NCBI RefSeq assembly: GCF_036965045.1
Contig: NZ_JBALOV010000041.1
Span: 13,202-77,201 of the forward strand
DNA from: Ferdinandcohnia sp036965045
Lineage (GTDB): Bacteria > Bacillota > Bacilli > Bacillales > Bacillaceae_L
Direction: 5' to 3'
Length of the DNA: 64,000 bases
Shown here: one piece after another, positions 1 to 8,448 of the stretch
Layout: every line of letters starts with the position of its first letter
Numbering within the stretch: the first letter of the stretch is position 1
Position numbers and translations under genes: made by a program
The notes under the pieces: generated by a model
What the model was told of the DNA's origin: nothing
Database searches by the model: none
The model's input: only the letters and a program-made list of their open reading frames with translations

Positions 1-1383
1 AAACTTTCTGAAGATTTTGCAGTTATAGGTGTAGCAAGACGTCCATTAAAAAATGAAGAATTCCAACAAAACGTGCGAAATTCAGTTGCTGGACAATTTG
101 AGGAGCAAAGAGAGGATATTGAAAAATTCTCAAAGCATTTTTATTACCATCCGTTTAATGTAAACGACACTGCTTCTTATCGAGAATTAAAGGTAATTGC
201 TGAGGAATTAGATTCAATCTACAATACAGGTGGAAATAGAATCTTTTATTTAGCGATGGCTCCCGAGTTTTTCGGTACAATTGCAGTAAATTTGAAGTCA
301 GAAGGACTAACATCAACAGATGGTTATACAAGACTGGTTATTGAAAAGCCATTTGGACATAATTTACCTTCTGCAAAGCAACTGAATGAACAGCTTCGCC
401 ACGCCTTTTCAGAGGATGAAATTTACCGAATTGACCATTATTTAGGTAAAGAAATGGTACAAAATATTGAAGTTATTCGTTTTGCAAATGCAATATTTGA
501 ACCACTTTGGAACAACCGTTACATATCCAATATCCAGGTTACTTCAAGTGAGGTACTCGGTGTCGAAGATCGTGGCGGATATTATGAAAAATCAGGTGCA
601 CTTCGAGATATGGTACAAAACCATATGCTTCAAATGGTTGCCCTTTTAGCCATGGAACCACCGATTAAATTAAACACGAACGAAATTCGAAGCGAAAAAA
701 TAAAGGTTTTACGTGCACTTCGCCCATTGGAAGAGGAAGATGTTAATAAGCACTTTGTTAGAGGGCAATATGGTGCTGGTACAATAAATGGAAAACAAGT
801 TCCAGGGTACCGGGAAGAAGAGAAAGTAGATCCAGCATCAAATACTGCTACATTTGTTGCAGGCAAGCTTTTAATTGATAATTTCAGATGGGCAGGTGTA
901 CCATTCTATATCCGTACCGGGAAGAGAATGAAAGAAAAATCCACAAAGATTGTTGTTCAATTCAAAGACATTCCAATGGATTTATATTATAAAGAGGATA
1001 ATGAGCGTCAAAATCCTAACCTGCTTGTCATTAATATCCAACCAGATGAGGGAATCACACTCTATCTAAATGCGAAGAGACCCGGACAAAATACAATGAC
1101 ATTGCCTGTTAAACTAGATTATTGCAATAACTGTATTGACGGTATTAATACACCAGAGGCTTATGAAAAACTTATTTTTGACTGTATGATGGGTGATACA
1201 ACAAACTTTGCTCACTGGGATGAAGTGGCCCTTTCATGGCGTTACGTAGACTCCATTTCAAAGGTTTGGGAAAATCAAATTGCAACTGAATTTCCGAATT
1301 ATCCTTCTGGTTCTAACGGTCCAAAAGCTGCCGATGAATTATTGGCGGAAAACGGATTCCACTGGTGGCCACTAGAAGATTAA
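1..1383 (+). CDS. zwf: Glucose-6-phosphate 1-dehydrogenase, 5' end outside window
   Basis: Oxidises glucose-6-phosphate to 6-phosphogluconolactone with NADP+, the entry step of the oxidative pentose phosphate pathway in the cytosol. The frame is open from base 1 and reads into family sequence (FAVIGVARRPL) ahead of the first internal GTG at 73, so the real start lies upstream and about 30-45 residues are missing. The active-site block RIDHYLGKEMVQN and the substrate-contact stretch near YIRTGKRM are present, and the C-terminus is complete. A bidirectional terminator follows, and the next gene (malA) is convergent. Confidence 0.97.
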   Translation, partial: KLSEDFAVIGVARRPLKNEEFQQNVRNSVAGQFEEQREDIEKFSKHFYYHPFNVNDTASYRELKVIAEELDSIYNTGGNRIFYLAMAPEFFGTIAVNLKSEGLTSTDGYTRLVIEKPFGHNLPSAKQLNEQLRHAFSEDEIYRIDHYLGKEMVQNIEVIRFANAIFEPLWNNRYISNIQVTSSEVLGVEDRGGYYEKSGALRDMVQNHMLQMVALLAMEPPIKLNTNEIRSEKIKVLRALRPLEEEDVNKHFVRGQYGAGTINGKQVPGYREEEKVDPASNTATFVAGKLLIDNFRWAGVPFYIRTGKRMKEKSTKIVVQFKDIPMDLYYKEDNERQNPNLLVINIQPDEGITLYLNAKRPGQNTMTLPVKLDYCNNCIDGINTPEAYEKLIFDCMMGDTTNFAHWDEVALSWRYVDSISKVWENQIATEFPNYPSGSNGPKAADELLAENGFHWWPLED

Positions 1384-1421
1384 ATGGAAACTGTTTGGGT
1401 GAAGAATCCATACTATAAAAA

Positions 1422-1458
1422 GACGAAAGAAGCATTAAATGCATCTTTCGCCTTTTTT
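1422..1458. terminator. Bidirectional rho-independent terminator between zwf and malA
   Basis: A stem of the form CGAAAGAAGCATT/AATGCATCTTTCG with one mismatch is flanked by A-rich sequence on the left and T-rich sequence on the right. It can therefore end zwf transcripts on plus and malA transcripts on minus. Confidence 0.85.
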
Positions 1459-1469
1459 ATTTCCTGTTA

Positions 1470-2795
1470 TTAATTTAATTCTGGCCAGTACCCTTTATTC
1501 GCTTCAATTAAATCGTCTAAAATATCTTTTGCTACTTTTGCACTTGGAACTGTTTTTGATAGCGTTAAAGCTTGCCATAATTTTTGATAGCTACCTTCAA
1601 TAAAGGCTTGTACGACTAATTTTTCGACAGTCACCTGTTGGTACATTAACGCTCTCTGGAATTCAGGAATTTTTCCTTGACTTAAAGGCTCTGGACCGTT
1701 ACTTCCAACAATACAAGGAACTTCCACCATTGCATCATCGTCAAAATTAGCAATGGCTCCATTGTTTTCCACGATCAACAGCATTCTTTCGTGCGTGTTA
1801 AAAGCAATTGCAGTGGCTAAGTCAACGACAAAGGTTGCGTGTGCACCCATCTCAAATTCACTGCCTTCAGCTGTTCCCTTTTCAATGATAGCTTTAGCTG
1901 TTGAAAAGACAGTTTTTTCTCTCCCCTCTATGACTTCATTTGCTCTTGTATGCTCCGGATTTGAATGTTCTACTACATAATCAGGGTAAAAATAATATTT
2001 TAAATACGTATTTGGAAGGAATCTCGGATCTACAGCTAACAGATCCTTCGCTTTTTTATGTGTGTCCTGCCAACTTGCATCTGTATGCTGAGTATCCACT
2101 TCTTTTTGTGTTAGATAACCATTTTCCGCTACGTAATCACGAATTTCTGGTAGATATTCATGTCCTTCTTTATCTTTTACACTAGTCCACCAACCAAAGT
2201 GGTTTAATCCAAAATAGCGTACTTCTAAATCTTTTGGTTCTTTACCGATGATATGCGACATTCTACGCAGCGTTCCAACAGGCATATCACATATATTCAA
2301 TACCTTTGAATCTGGACGAAGAACACGACAAGCTTCCGCAACAATCGCTGCTGGATTTGAATAGTTTAACATCCATGCATCGGGAGAATATTTTTCCATC
2401 ATATCAATTAACTCGATCATATCACCGATGCTTCTCATCCCATATGCAATACCGCCAGGACCACATGTTTCTTGGCCAACGACACCATGCTTTAAAGGAA
2501 TTTTTTCATCTTTTTCACGCATTTCATATTTTCCCGTACGGATATGTGCAAAACAGAAGTCGATATCAGTAAATGCTTCCTCTGGATCAGTTGTAAAGCA
2601 ATATTCAATATCCGGTGCCTTTTCTTTTAAAACAATATCAATTGCTTCCCCTAAAACGGCTTGTCTTTCGCCGTCATTATCATATAATTTTAATTTTCGA
2701 AGCGGGAAGCGATCTAGGTTATCTAATAACATCATCACAATCCCTGGTGTATAGGTACTTCCTCCACCAGCAATTACAACTGAGAACTTTTTCAT
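1470..2795 (-). CDS. malA: 6-phospho-alpha-glucosidase (maltose-6'-phosphate hydrolase), GH4
   Basis: A cytosolic glycoside hydrolase family 4 enzyme that splits maltose-6'-phosphate into glucose and glucose-6-phosphate using NAD+ and a divalent metal. The 441-residue length is normal for the family. The N-terminal dinucleotide site GGGST is at residues 10-14. NYSNPAA (about 144-150), Cys169 in NICDMPVG and His199 in LNHFGWW match the GH4 metal and substrate residues. It lies 55 bp downstream of malP and is probably co-transcribed with it. The start ATG has a good GAAGGGA site upstream. The assignment to alpha-maltose-phosphate rather than another 6-phospho-glycoside rests on overall resemblance to B. 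subtilis MalA/GlvA (from memory) and on the malP neighbour. Confidence 0.92.
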   Translation of the reverse strand: MKKFSVVIAGGGSTYTPGIVMMLLDNLDRFPLRKLKLYDNDGERQAVLGEAIDIVLKEKAPDIEYCFTTDPEEAFTDIDFCFAHIRTGKYEMREKDEKIPLKHGVVGQETCGPGGIAYGMRSIGDMIELIDMMEKYSPDAWMLNYSNPAAIVAEACRVLRPDSKVLNICDMPVGTLRRMSHIIGKEPKDLEVRYFGLNHFGWWTSVKDKEGHEYLPEIRDYVAENGYLTQKEVDTQHTDASWQDTHKKAKDLLAVDPRFLPNTYLKYYFYPDYVVEHSNPEHTRANEVIEGREKTVFSTAKAIIEKGTAEGSEFEMGAHATFVVDLATAIAFNTHERMLLIVENNGAIANFDDDAMVEVPCIVGSNGPEPLSQGKIPEFQRALMYQQVTVEKLVVQAFIEGSYQKLWQALTLSKTVPSAKVAKDILDDLIEANKGYWPELN

Positions 2796-2850
2796 GTTTC
2801 TCCATTCCCTTCTAACATTCTGTAGTATCTTGGTTAGTTTAAATTACTGT

Positions 2851-4452
2851 TTACTCATTGGAAGTGAGTCCTAAGAAGCTATCAACTTCTTTACGAATAT
2901 TTGTCACTTGTAAGCCGTACACAACCTGTACATTATTACCCTTGATGACAACCCCGCTTGCGCCAGTCTCTTTTTTCAAAGTATCCTCATCAACCTTATC
3001 TGGGTTATCCAATGTTAATCGGAGTCTTGTATAACAATTTGTCACTGTATTTATATTGCTAGCGCCGCCTAAAGCATCTACAATAACACCTGCAATTCCA
3101 TCATTGCCTACTGATTCGGTAGCCCCTGTTTTTGCATTGCTTTTCTTATCGTTATATTCCTTCTTAGAATATAATTTTGTTTCTGAGCCTTCATCCTCTC
3201 TTCCAACTGTCTTAAAGTTAAATCTCACAATTAAGAATCGGAAGACTACATAGTAAATGACAAAGTATAAGAGACCAACTACGATATACATAGGCCAGTG
3301 AGTTTTTTCGATTCCTAGTGGTAGATTGAATAATAGGAAGTCAATCATTCCATTTGGACCAATGGCTCTAACATCTAATAGATTTAATGTAACCATACTT
3401 AAACCACTTAACGCAGCGTGAACCACGAATAACAATGGTGCTACAAACATAAATGAAAACTCAATTGGCTCAGTGACACCCGCAATAATGGAAGTTACAG
3501 CAGCTGGAATTAATATCGCCTTAACTTTGCCTTTATTTTCAGGCTTTGCTGTATGATACATGGCTAAACAAGCCCCAATTAAACCAAACACTTTAGAAAT
3601 ACCGCGTGCATCCCATATTACACTTTCAGATAGAACCTTAACGGATGGGTCGGCAATTTCAGCATAGTAAATATTTCTAGCACCTTCAAATACTTGTCCG
3701 CCTACTTCTGCAACACCACCTAATGATGTATATAAGAATGGTGTGTAGATCAGATGGTGTAAACCAGTTGGTATTAATAGACGTTCCAATGCTCCGTATA
3801 AGAAAAGACCAAAGCTTCCACTATGATTAATTAAATCACCGAGTTTATTAATTCCCTCTTGGAAAAATGGCCAAATAAACGTTAAAGCAATCGATAAGAG
3901 CACCACAACTGGAATAAGTACAATAAAGACAAAACGTGACCCGCCATAGATTTGAAATGCCCCTTTAAAGTCTGTATCAATGAATTTGTTATGAACTAAA
4001 GCAGTGATAATTCCTAGAATCAACCCTAGAAAAACACCCATATCCAAGATTTGAACACCGAGAACTAGGGTTTGTCCAGTTCCTTGTAAAGATTCACCTT
4101 TGAAAAGAACCCCGCTAAGTTCCATAAATCTATTCATTGCATTAACAAACACCAAATAGCCTAGTAAAGCTGTAAAACCTGCAACCGCTTTTTCTTTATT
4201 TGCTAATCCTACTGTGATTCCCACACAGAAAATAAGTCCCAAGTTCCCAAGTATGGAAACCAAAGATCCTGTTAAAATAGATCCAAATCCAGTAGTAATT
4301 GGATTATCTAAAAATGGGATTACCTCCAAAAGTCTTGGATTTGTAAATAAGTTTCCCAGAGCAATTAAAATACCCGCAATCGGCAAAATAAGTACTGGAA
4401 TAAACATCGCTTTTGAAAATCGTTGCATCCCTTCCATGACTTGCGTTTTCAT
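2851..4452 (-). CDS. malP: PTS maltose-type transporter, EIICB component
   Basis: A membrane permease of the phosphotransferase system that imports maltose (or a related alpha-glucoside) and phosphorylates it. About ten hydrophobic segments form the IIC domain (residues 1-420). A charged linker of about 30 residues then leads to a IIB domain whose phosphorylated cysteine is Cys473 in NCYTRLRL. There is no IIA domain, so a IIA from elsewhere (often the glucose IIA) must serve. The product is maltose-6'-phosphate, the substrate of the downstream malA. The start is supported by an AGGAGGGG ribosome site. A sugar other than maltose cannot be excluded from sequence alone. Confidence 0.9.
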   Translation of the reverse strand: MKTQVMEGMQRFSKAMFIPVLILPIAGILIALGNLFTNPRLLEVIPFLDNPITTGFGSILTGSLVSILGNLGLIFCVGITVGLANKEKAVAGFTALLGYLVFVNAMNRFMELSGVLFKGESLQGTGQTLVLGVQILDMGVFLGLILGIITALVHNKFIDTDFKGAFQIYGGSRFVFIVLIPVVVLLSIALTFIWPFFQEGINKLGDLINHSGSFGLFLYGALERLLIPTGLHHLIYTPFLYTSLGGVAEVGGQVFEGARNIYYAEIADPSVKVLSESVIWDARGISKVFGLIGACLAMYHTAKPENKGKVKAILIPAAVTSIIAGVTEPIEFSFMFVAPLLFVVHAALSGLSMVTLNLLDVRAIGPNGMIDFLLFNLPLGIEKTHWPMYIVVGLLYFVIYYVVFRFLIVRFNFKTVGREDEGSETKLYSKKEYNDKKSNAKTGATESVGNDGIAGVIVDALGGASNINTVTNCYTRLRLTLDNPDKVDEDTLKKETGASGVVIKGNNVQVVYGLQVTNIRKEVDSFLGLTSNE

Positions 4453-4540
4453 TTTGCCTTCCCCTCCTGTATGTGTTTTCTTTTGTTGACATGTCTAGAA
4501 TACAATGTAACCGTTTTATAGTCGATAGATTCAACAACAT

Positions 4541-4574
4541 AAAAAACGTGTTTCACACTTAGAAACACGTTTCA
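4541..4574 (-). terminator. Terminator downstream of the RpiR regulator gene
   Basis: An 11-bp perfect stem AAACGTGTTTC/GAAACACGTTT with a 7-nt loop begins at the regulator stop codon and is followed on the minus strand by a T-run. It separates the regulator from malP, so malP needs its own promoter in the 90 bp that remain. Confidence 0.85.
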
Positions 4575-5345
4575 CTCAACACTATCTTTTTTGGCAATAA
4601 AAGTTTCAAGATATTGCTTGACGATAAATTCAAACAACAATGTCAATCTAGGAAAGAAGCTGTTTGGGAGCATGTTACGATCATCAAGTTTATTCTGATC
4701 GATAATCTTAAAGTTTAAATCGGAAATGTCTGCAATTCGATTATGTGTTTCTTTTGTGAAAGACACTGTAAAAATATGATGCTCTTTTGCTGCAAGTAAT
4801 TTATCAACTACCATCTGGGTCTCCCCTGATTTTGAAATCACAACCAGCGCGCCAATATCTTCCAGATTATTTTCAAACACTCCAATTGAATCCGTTCCAC
4901 TTGCTAAGATCGTTTTTCTTCCTAATACCAATAATTTTTTATATAAGTACTCGGCAGCAATCGCTGAAAATCCAGTAGCATAGATAAAAATATAGCGTTG
5001 CTGTAAATTAAGCACTTTTTGAATAAAGGTTTGTATTTCTTTTATTGAATTATGGGCCAAGTAATCCCTTTGATTAATCTCCAAAAAATCCTCCGTTGTA
5101 CCTGTTTTTGTTATTACCTTGTTTTGAACGAGCGGAAGTAACTGATAATACATATCAACAAAACCTGTATATCCTAACTTTTTTGACAAACGAATAACAG
5201 TTGCTGGAGAAGTAAAATTTTCTTTCGCTATTTTCCGTACTCCCATTTGTAGAACAGTATCAATATTTTCAAGAATATATCGGACAAGCTGGACATCATT
5301 TTCGGTTAAATTTTTCCCTTGAATAATTTTACTAATATCAATCAT
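4572..5345 (-). CDS. RpiR/MurR-family transcriptional regulator with SIS domain
   Basis: A DNA-binding regulator of 257 residues. Residues 1-77 form the RpiR helix-turn-helix (VRKIAKENFTSPATVIRLSKKLGY). Residues about 100-235 form a SIS sugar-phosphate-binding domain with the typical GSSxx-like stretches (YATGFSAIAAEYL, ISKSGET). It sits directly upstream of malP-malA and presumably controls them in response to a phosphorylated sugar, like B. subtilis MalR/GlvR. The order malR-malP-malA differs from B. subtilis, where as I recall the regulator lies between malA and malP. Its start is only 11 bp after the dinB stop, so part of its transcription may come from the dinB promoter. Confidence 0.85.
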   Translation of the reverse strand: MIDISKIIQGKNLTENDVQLVRYILENIDTVLQMGVRKIAKENFTSPATVIRLSKKLGYTGFVDMYYQLLPLVQNKVITKTGTTEDFLEINQRDYLAHNSIKEIQTFIQKVLNLQQRYIFIYATGFSAIAAEYLYKKLLVLGRKTILASGTDSIGVFENNLEDIGALVVISKSGETQMVVDKLLAAKEHHIFTVSFTKETHNRIADISDLNFKIIDQNKLDDRNMLPNSFFPRLTLLFEFIVKQYLETFIAKKDSVE

Positions 5346-5356
5346 AATTACCTCAC

Positions 5357-6610
5357 CTAATCACTTAAAAAATCCTTCTCGAAACTTGTCCCATGTTCAT
5401 TATTTCGAGGATTTTTATCCTTTGGAAGCTTGATCCCATTTGATAGAATGTCGTTTCCATATTTGTCTTTCAAATCGTCAATAACCTTTAATAAAGGTTC
5501 TTTCTTCGCCTCTTTTTCATAGGAAAACAGATCGAGCTGTTTAAATGCCTCATGTTTCTCTACTAGGTCCTGTGCAGTAACACCTAATAATCGGATGGCT
5601 TCTCCATTCCAATGACTCTTCCAGAGACGCTTGGCAGCCTGAAAAATTTCTTTGTCCTGGTCAATTGGATTATCAAGCTTTCTGCTTCTAGTTACCGTTT
5701 TTCGGTCCGCATATCGTATCATCAACTGGATATTATTTGATAGCATGTCCTTTCTTCTAATCCGAGACCCTACCGAATTTGATAGCCTTTTGATAACACT
5801 AAGAAGCTCCTCTTCATCGGTTGAATCGTATGGTAATGTTGTTGAATTTCCAATGCTTTTAAACTCTGATATGGCATCAGGGTCAACGGGGCGATTATCC
5901 ATTCCATTTGCTCTTTGCTTTAATCTTTCCCCATTTATACCTAACAATTTCTTTAATTGAATATCATTACCTTTTGCAAGATCACCAATTGTATGTATAT
6001 TGATTGTTGATAACTTCTCAGCGGTCCTTGATCCCACTCCATGCATTTCACCGACCAGCATTGGCCAAAGGACAGCAGGGACATCCCGTTTCCGTAAGAC
6101 GGTAATTCCTAACGGCTTTTTCATATCCGATGCCATCTTGGCGAGAAATTTATTCGGTGCAATTCCAATACTACAAGGAAGAAGAAGGGTCTTTCGTAGC
6201 GTTTCCTGAATTGAGGTTGCAATTTCAATTGGTGACCCTTTTTCATAACAGTCCGTTATATCAAGATAGCCCTCGTCTATTGAAACAGGTTCAATCAAGT
6301 CGGTATAGGAACGAAGAATATCAAACATCGCAAGTGACGCCTTACGGTAACGTTCAAAATTGGGTTTTCGGACGATAAGATTCGGGCATTTTCGTTTCGC
6401 TTCCCATAGAGGCATCGTCGTTTTCACTCCAAATGCACGAGCTTCATAGCTACAAGTGACAATGATGCCTTTACGCTCTTCGGCATTCCCCGCAATAGCT
6501 AAAGGCTTGCCCTGTAAGGACGGGTCATACGCAGTTTCAACCGATGCATAGAAGCTGTTCATATCCACATGTAAAATAACCTTTCCGTTTTTCGGATACA
6601 TTTCTTTCAT
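5357..6610 (-). CDS. dinB: DNA polymerase IV (Y family, translesion)
   Basis: An error-prone polymerase that extends past damaged template bases. The catalytic carboxylates are visible as Asp16 in HVDMNSFYA and Asp112-Glu113 in VSIDEGYLD. The finger, thumb and little-finger domains are complete, and a beta-clamp binding motif QLDLF lies at residues 358-362. Its 417 residues match B. subtilis PolY1 (YqjH), which occupies the same neighbourhood next to zwf. A second B. subtilis Y polymerase (PolY2) is usually phage- or SOS-linked. No obvious LexA box was found just upstream. Confidence 0.93.
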   Translation of the reverse strand: MKEMYPKNGKVILHVDMNSFYASVETAYDPSLQGKPLAIAGNAEERKGIIVTCSYEARAFGVKTTMPLWEAKRKCPNLIVRKPNFERYRKASLAMFDILRSYTDLIEPVSIDEGYLDITDCYEKGSPIEIATSIQETLRKTLLLPCSIGIAPNKFLAKMASDMKKPLGITVLRKRDVPAVLWPMLVGEMHGVGSRTAEKLSTINIHTIGDLAKGNDIQLKKLLGINGERLKQRANGMDNRPVDPDAISEFKSIGNSTTLPYDSTDEEELLSVIKRLSNSVGSRIRRKDMLSNNIQLMIRYADRKTVTRSRKLDNPIDQDKEIFQAAKRLWKSHWNGEAIRLLGVTAQDLVEKHEAFKQLDLFSYEKEAKKEPLLKVIDDLKDKYGNDILSNGIKLPKDKNPRNNEHGTSFEKDFLSD

Positions 6611-6653
6611 GTTTCACACTTCCCTAATCATCCACTACTACTAGTTTATCATA

Positions 6654-6682
6654 GAAAAAGCCACCTTAGTCTATAGGTGGCT
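6654..6682 (-). terminator. Terminator at the end of the CheW-like gene
   Basis: The stem AGCCACCT/AGGTGGCT with an 8-nt loop is followed by T4 on the minus strand. It overlaps the stop codon of the CheW-like gene. Confidence 0.8.
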
Positions 6683-7132
6683 GTGAATGTGTTCCTCTAT
6701 TCGTTCGAATCCTTCTAGACCATTAAATAGCTTGTGAGGGTCTAGTAAAGTAACCAATCTCTTCTCAAGAGTTGCAACTCCTGTTATGTACGGAGAAAGC
6801 TGATACGTTAGATTTAGTGGTTTCATTTGATTCTGAGGGATATCGAGTATTTCTTTGGCATCATCGACGAGTAATCCAACTGAAAGGGTATCTGTTTTGG
6901 CGACGATGATTTTCGTTTTATCTGTAGGACCTATAGACTTATTAAATAAGATCATGCCTGTATCCACAATTGGAACAAGTTCTTCACGGATGGTTAGGAC
7001 ACCCAGCATATAATTTGGCATTTGCGGTATGGCATTAAGCTGTTGTACCCTTTCTATGGAAATTACGTTTAATACAGGGACACCAAATTCCTCATTACCT
7101 GCTGAAAAAACAACAACCTTCTGGTCTTCCAT
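6671..7132 (-). CDS. CheW-like chemotaxis coupling protein
   Basis: A single CheW domain of 153 residues with two beta-barrel subdomains (MLGVLTIREELVPIVD and YITGVATLEKRLVTLLD are the family landmarks). CheW proteins link chemoreceptors to the CheA kinase at the inner face of the membrane. It stands alone here, with no CheA or CheD neighbour. The start was moved seven codons inward from the longest frame because GAGGTGA lies 8 bases before that ATG and nothing lies before the outer one. It could be an accessory adaptor rather than the main CheW. Confidence 0.85.
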   Translation of the reverse strand: MEDQKVVVFSAGNEEFGVPVLNVISIERVQQLNAIPQMPNYMLGVLTIREELVPIVDTGMILFNKSIGPTDKTKIIVAKTDTLSVGLLVDDAKEILDIPQNQMKPLNLTYQLSPYITGVATLEKRLVTLLDPHKLFNGLEGFERIEEHIHSHL

Positions 7133-7206
7133 TATCAATTTCACCTCTACCATATTAACAACATCAATATTCTTCTATCATACTTTACTCGTTTTGGAAA
7201 AGAAAC

Positions 7207-7246
7207 AAAAAAGCGAAACTCCCCTGTTAGTGGGAATTTCACTTTT
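7207..7246 (-). terminator. Terminator of the PepT-like peptidase gene
   Basis: An imperfect stem AAAGTGAAATTCCC/GGGAGTTTCGCTTT around ACTAACAG is followed by a T6 run on minus, directly after the peptidase stop. Confidence 0.75.
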
Positions 7247-7255
7247 ACAAAATTA

Positions 7256-8374
7256 TTATCTTGCAACCTCTTCTACTATCGCAACGATTAGTTCAGCGGT
7301 TTTAACAAGTTCTTCAATTGGCATTTTTTCGTTAGTTGTGTGGATTTCTTCATAACCCACTGCTAAGTTCACTGTTGGAATTCCATGACCTGCGATGACG
7401 TTTGCATCACTGCCTCCACCGCTTTGTTGCAGCTCACTTTGACGACCAATTTTTGAGACTGCTCGTTTCGCAACCTCAACTACATGATCACCATCCGCAA
7501 ACTTAAAACCTGGATACATGACTGTAATCTCAACTTCCGCTCGACCGCCCATTTCAGCAGCTACAGATTCGAAAGCATCCTTCATTTTCTGTACTTGGCT
7601 TTCCATCTTTTCTGTTAGTAAAGAACGAGCTTCTGCTAAAATTTCAACATGGTCACAAACGATATTTGTTTGTGTACCACCTTCAAAACGTCCGATATTA
7701 GCGGTTGTTTCCTCATCAATACGACCTAAAGGCATTCTTGAAATTGCTTTTGCAGCCATGGTAATGGCAGAAACACCTTTTTCAGGTGCGACCCCGGCAT
7801 GTGCCGTTTTTCCAATAATTGTTGCTTTTACTTTTGCTTGGGTAGGTGCGGCGACAATAATGTTACCAACCTTGCCATCACTATCAAGCGCATAGCCATA
7901 TTTTGCTGTGATCATTGAACGATCCAAAGCTTTTGCTCCCATCAGCCCTGATTCTTCACCAGCCGTAATAATAAATTCTATTTTTCCATATGGAATTTGA
8001 TTTTCCTGTAGTACTCGAATGGCTTCAAACATTGCTGCTAGGCCTGCCTTATCATCTGCACCTAAAATGGTAGTTCCATCTGAGACAATATATCCATCCT
8101 TGATGGAAGGCTTAATGCCCTTACCAGGGACAACTGTATCCATGTGTGATGTAAAGTAAATCGTATCTGCATCATTTTTATTTCCTTCAAGGGTACAAAT
8201 TAAATTGCCTGCGCCATGTCCAGTTTGACCTGTTGTGTCATCCTCGACCACATGCACACCTAATGCTGTAAATTTGTCTTTTAAAACCTTGGCAATTTCT
8301 GTTTCAAATTTTGTTTCAGAATCTACCTGTACTAATTCTAAAAATTCATTGACAAGTCTATCTTGATTAATCAT
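7256..8374 (-). CDS. M20 family peptidase, PepT-like (YqjE type)
   Basis: A cytosolic zinc aminopeptidase-type protein of 372 residues. The metal ligands are seen in TSHMDTVVPG (His, Asp), GADDKAG (bridging Asp) and EESG (catalytic/metal Glu). The dimerisation domain lies between about residues 180 and 290. It resembles B. subtilis YqjE and tripeptidase T. The start was set at the ATG with TTGGAGGT eight bases upstream; the longer frame starts inside that ribosome site. The exact substrate (a peptide or an N-acyl amino acid) cannot be read from sequence. It is transcribed alone or with the upstream mmdA gene, 74 bp away. Confidence 0.9.
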   Translation of the reverse strand: MINQDRLVNEFLELVQVDSETKFETEIAKVLKDKFTALGVHVVEDDTTGQTGHGAGNLICTLEGNKNDADTIYFTSHMDTVVPGKGIKPSIKDGYIVSDGTTILGADDKAGLAAMFEAIRVLQENQIPYGKIEFIITAGEESGLMGAKALDRSMITAKYGYALDSDGKVGNIIVAAPTQAKVKATIIGKTAHAGVAPEKGVSAITMAAKAISRMPLGRIDEETTANIGRFEGGTQTNIVCDHVEILAEARSLLTEKMESQVQKMKDAFESVAAEMGGRAEVEITVMYPGFKFADGDHVVEVAKRAVSKIGRQSELQQSGGGSDANVIAGHGIPTVNLAVGYEEIHTTNEKMPIEELVKTAELIVAIVEEVAR

Positions 8375-8448
8375 AGTATGTACCTCCAAGATGAATAGGT
8401 TAATGAAATTAGCCTATCATACTATAGTAAAAAAATAAATTCTAATTC

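Noticed and set aside
2428..2754. Plus-strand frames opposite malA
   Set aside because: They are antisense to conserved GH4 motifs, with no ribosome site or known domain.
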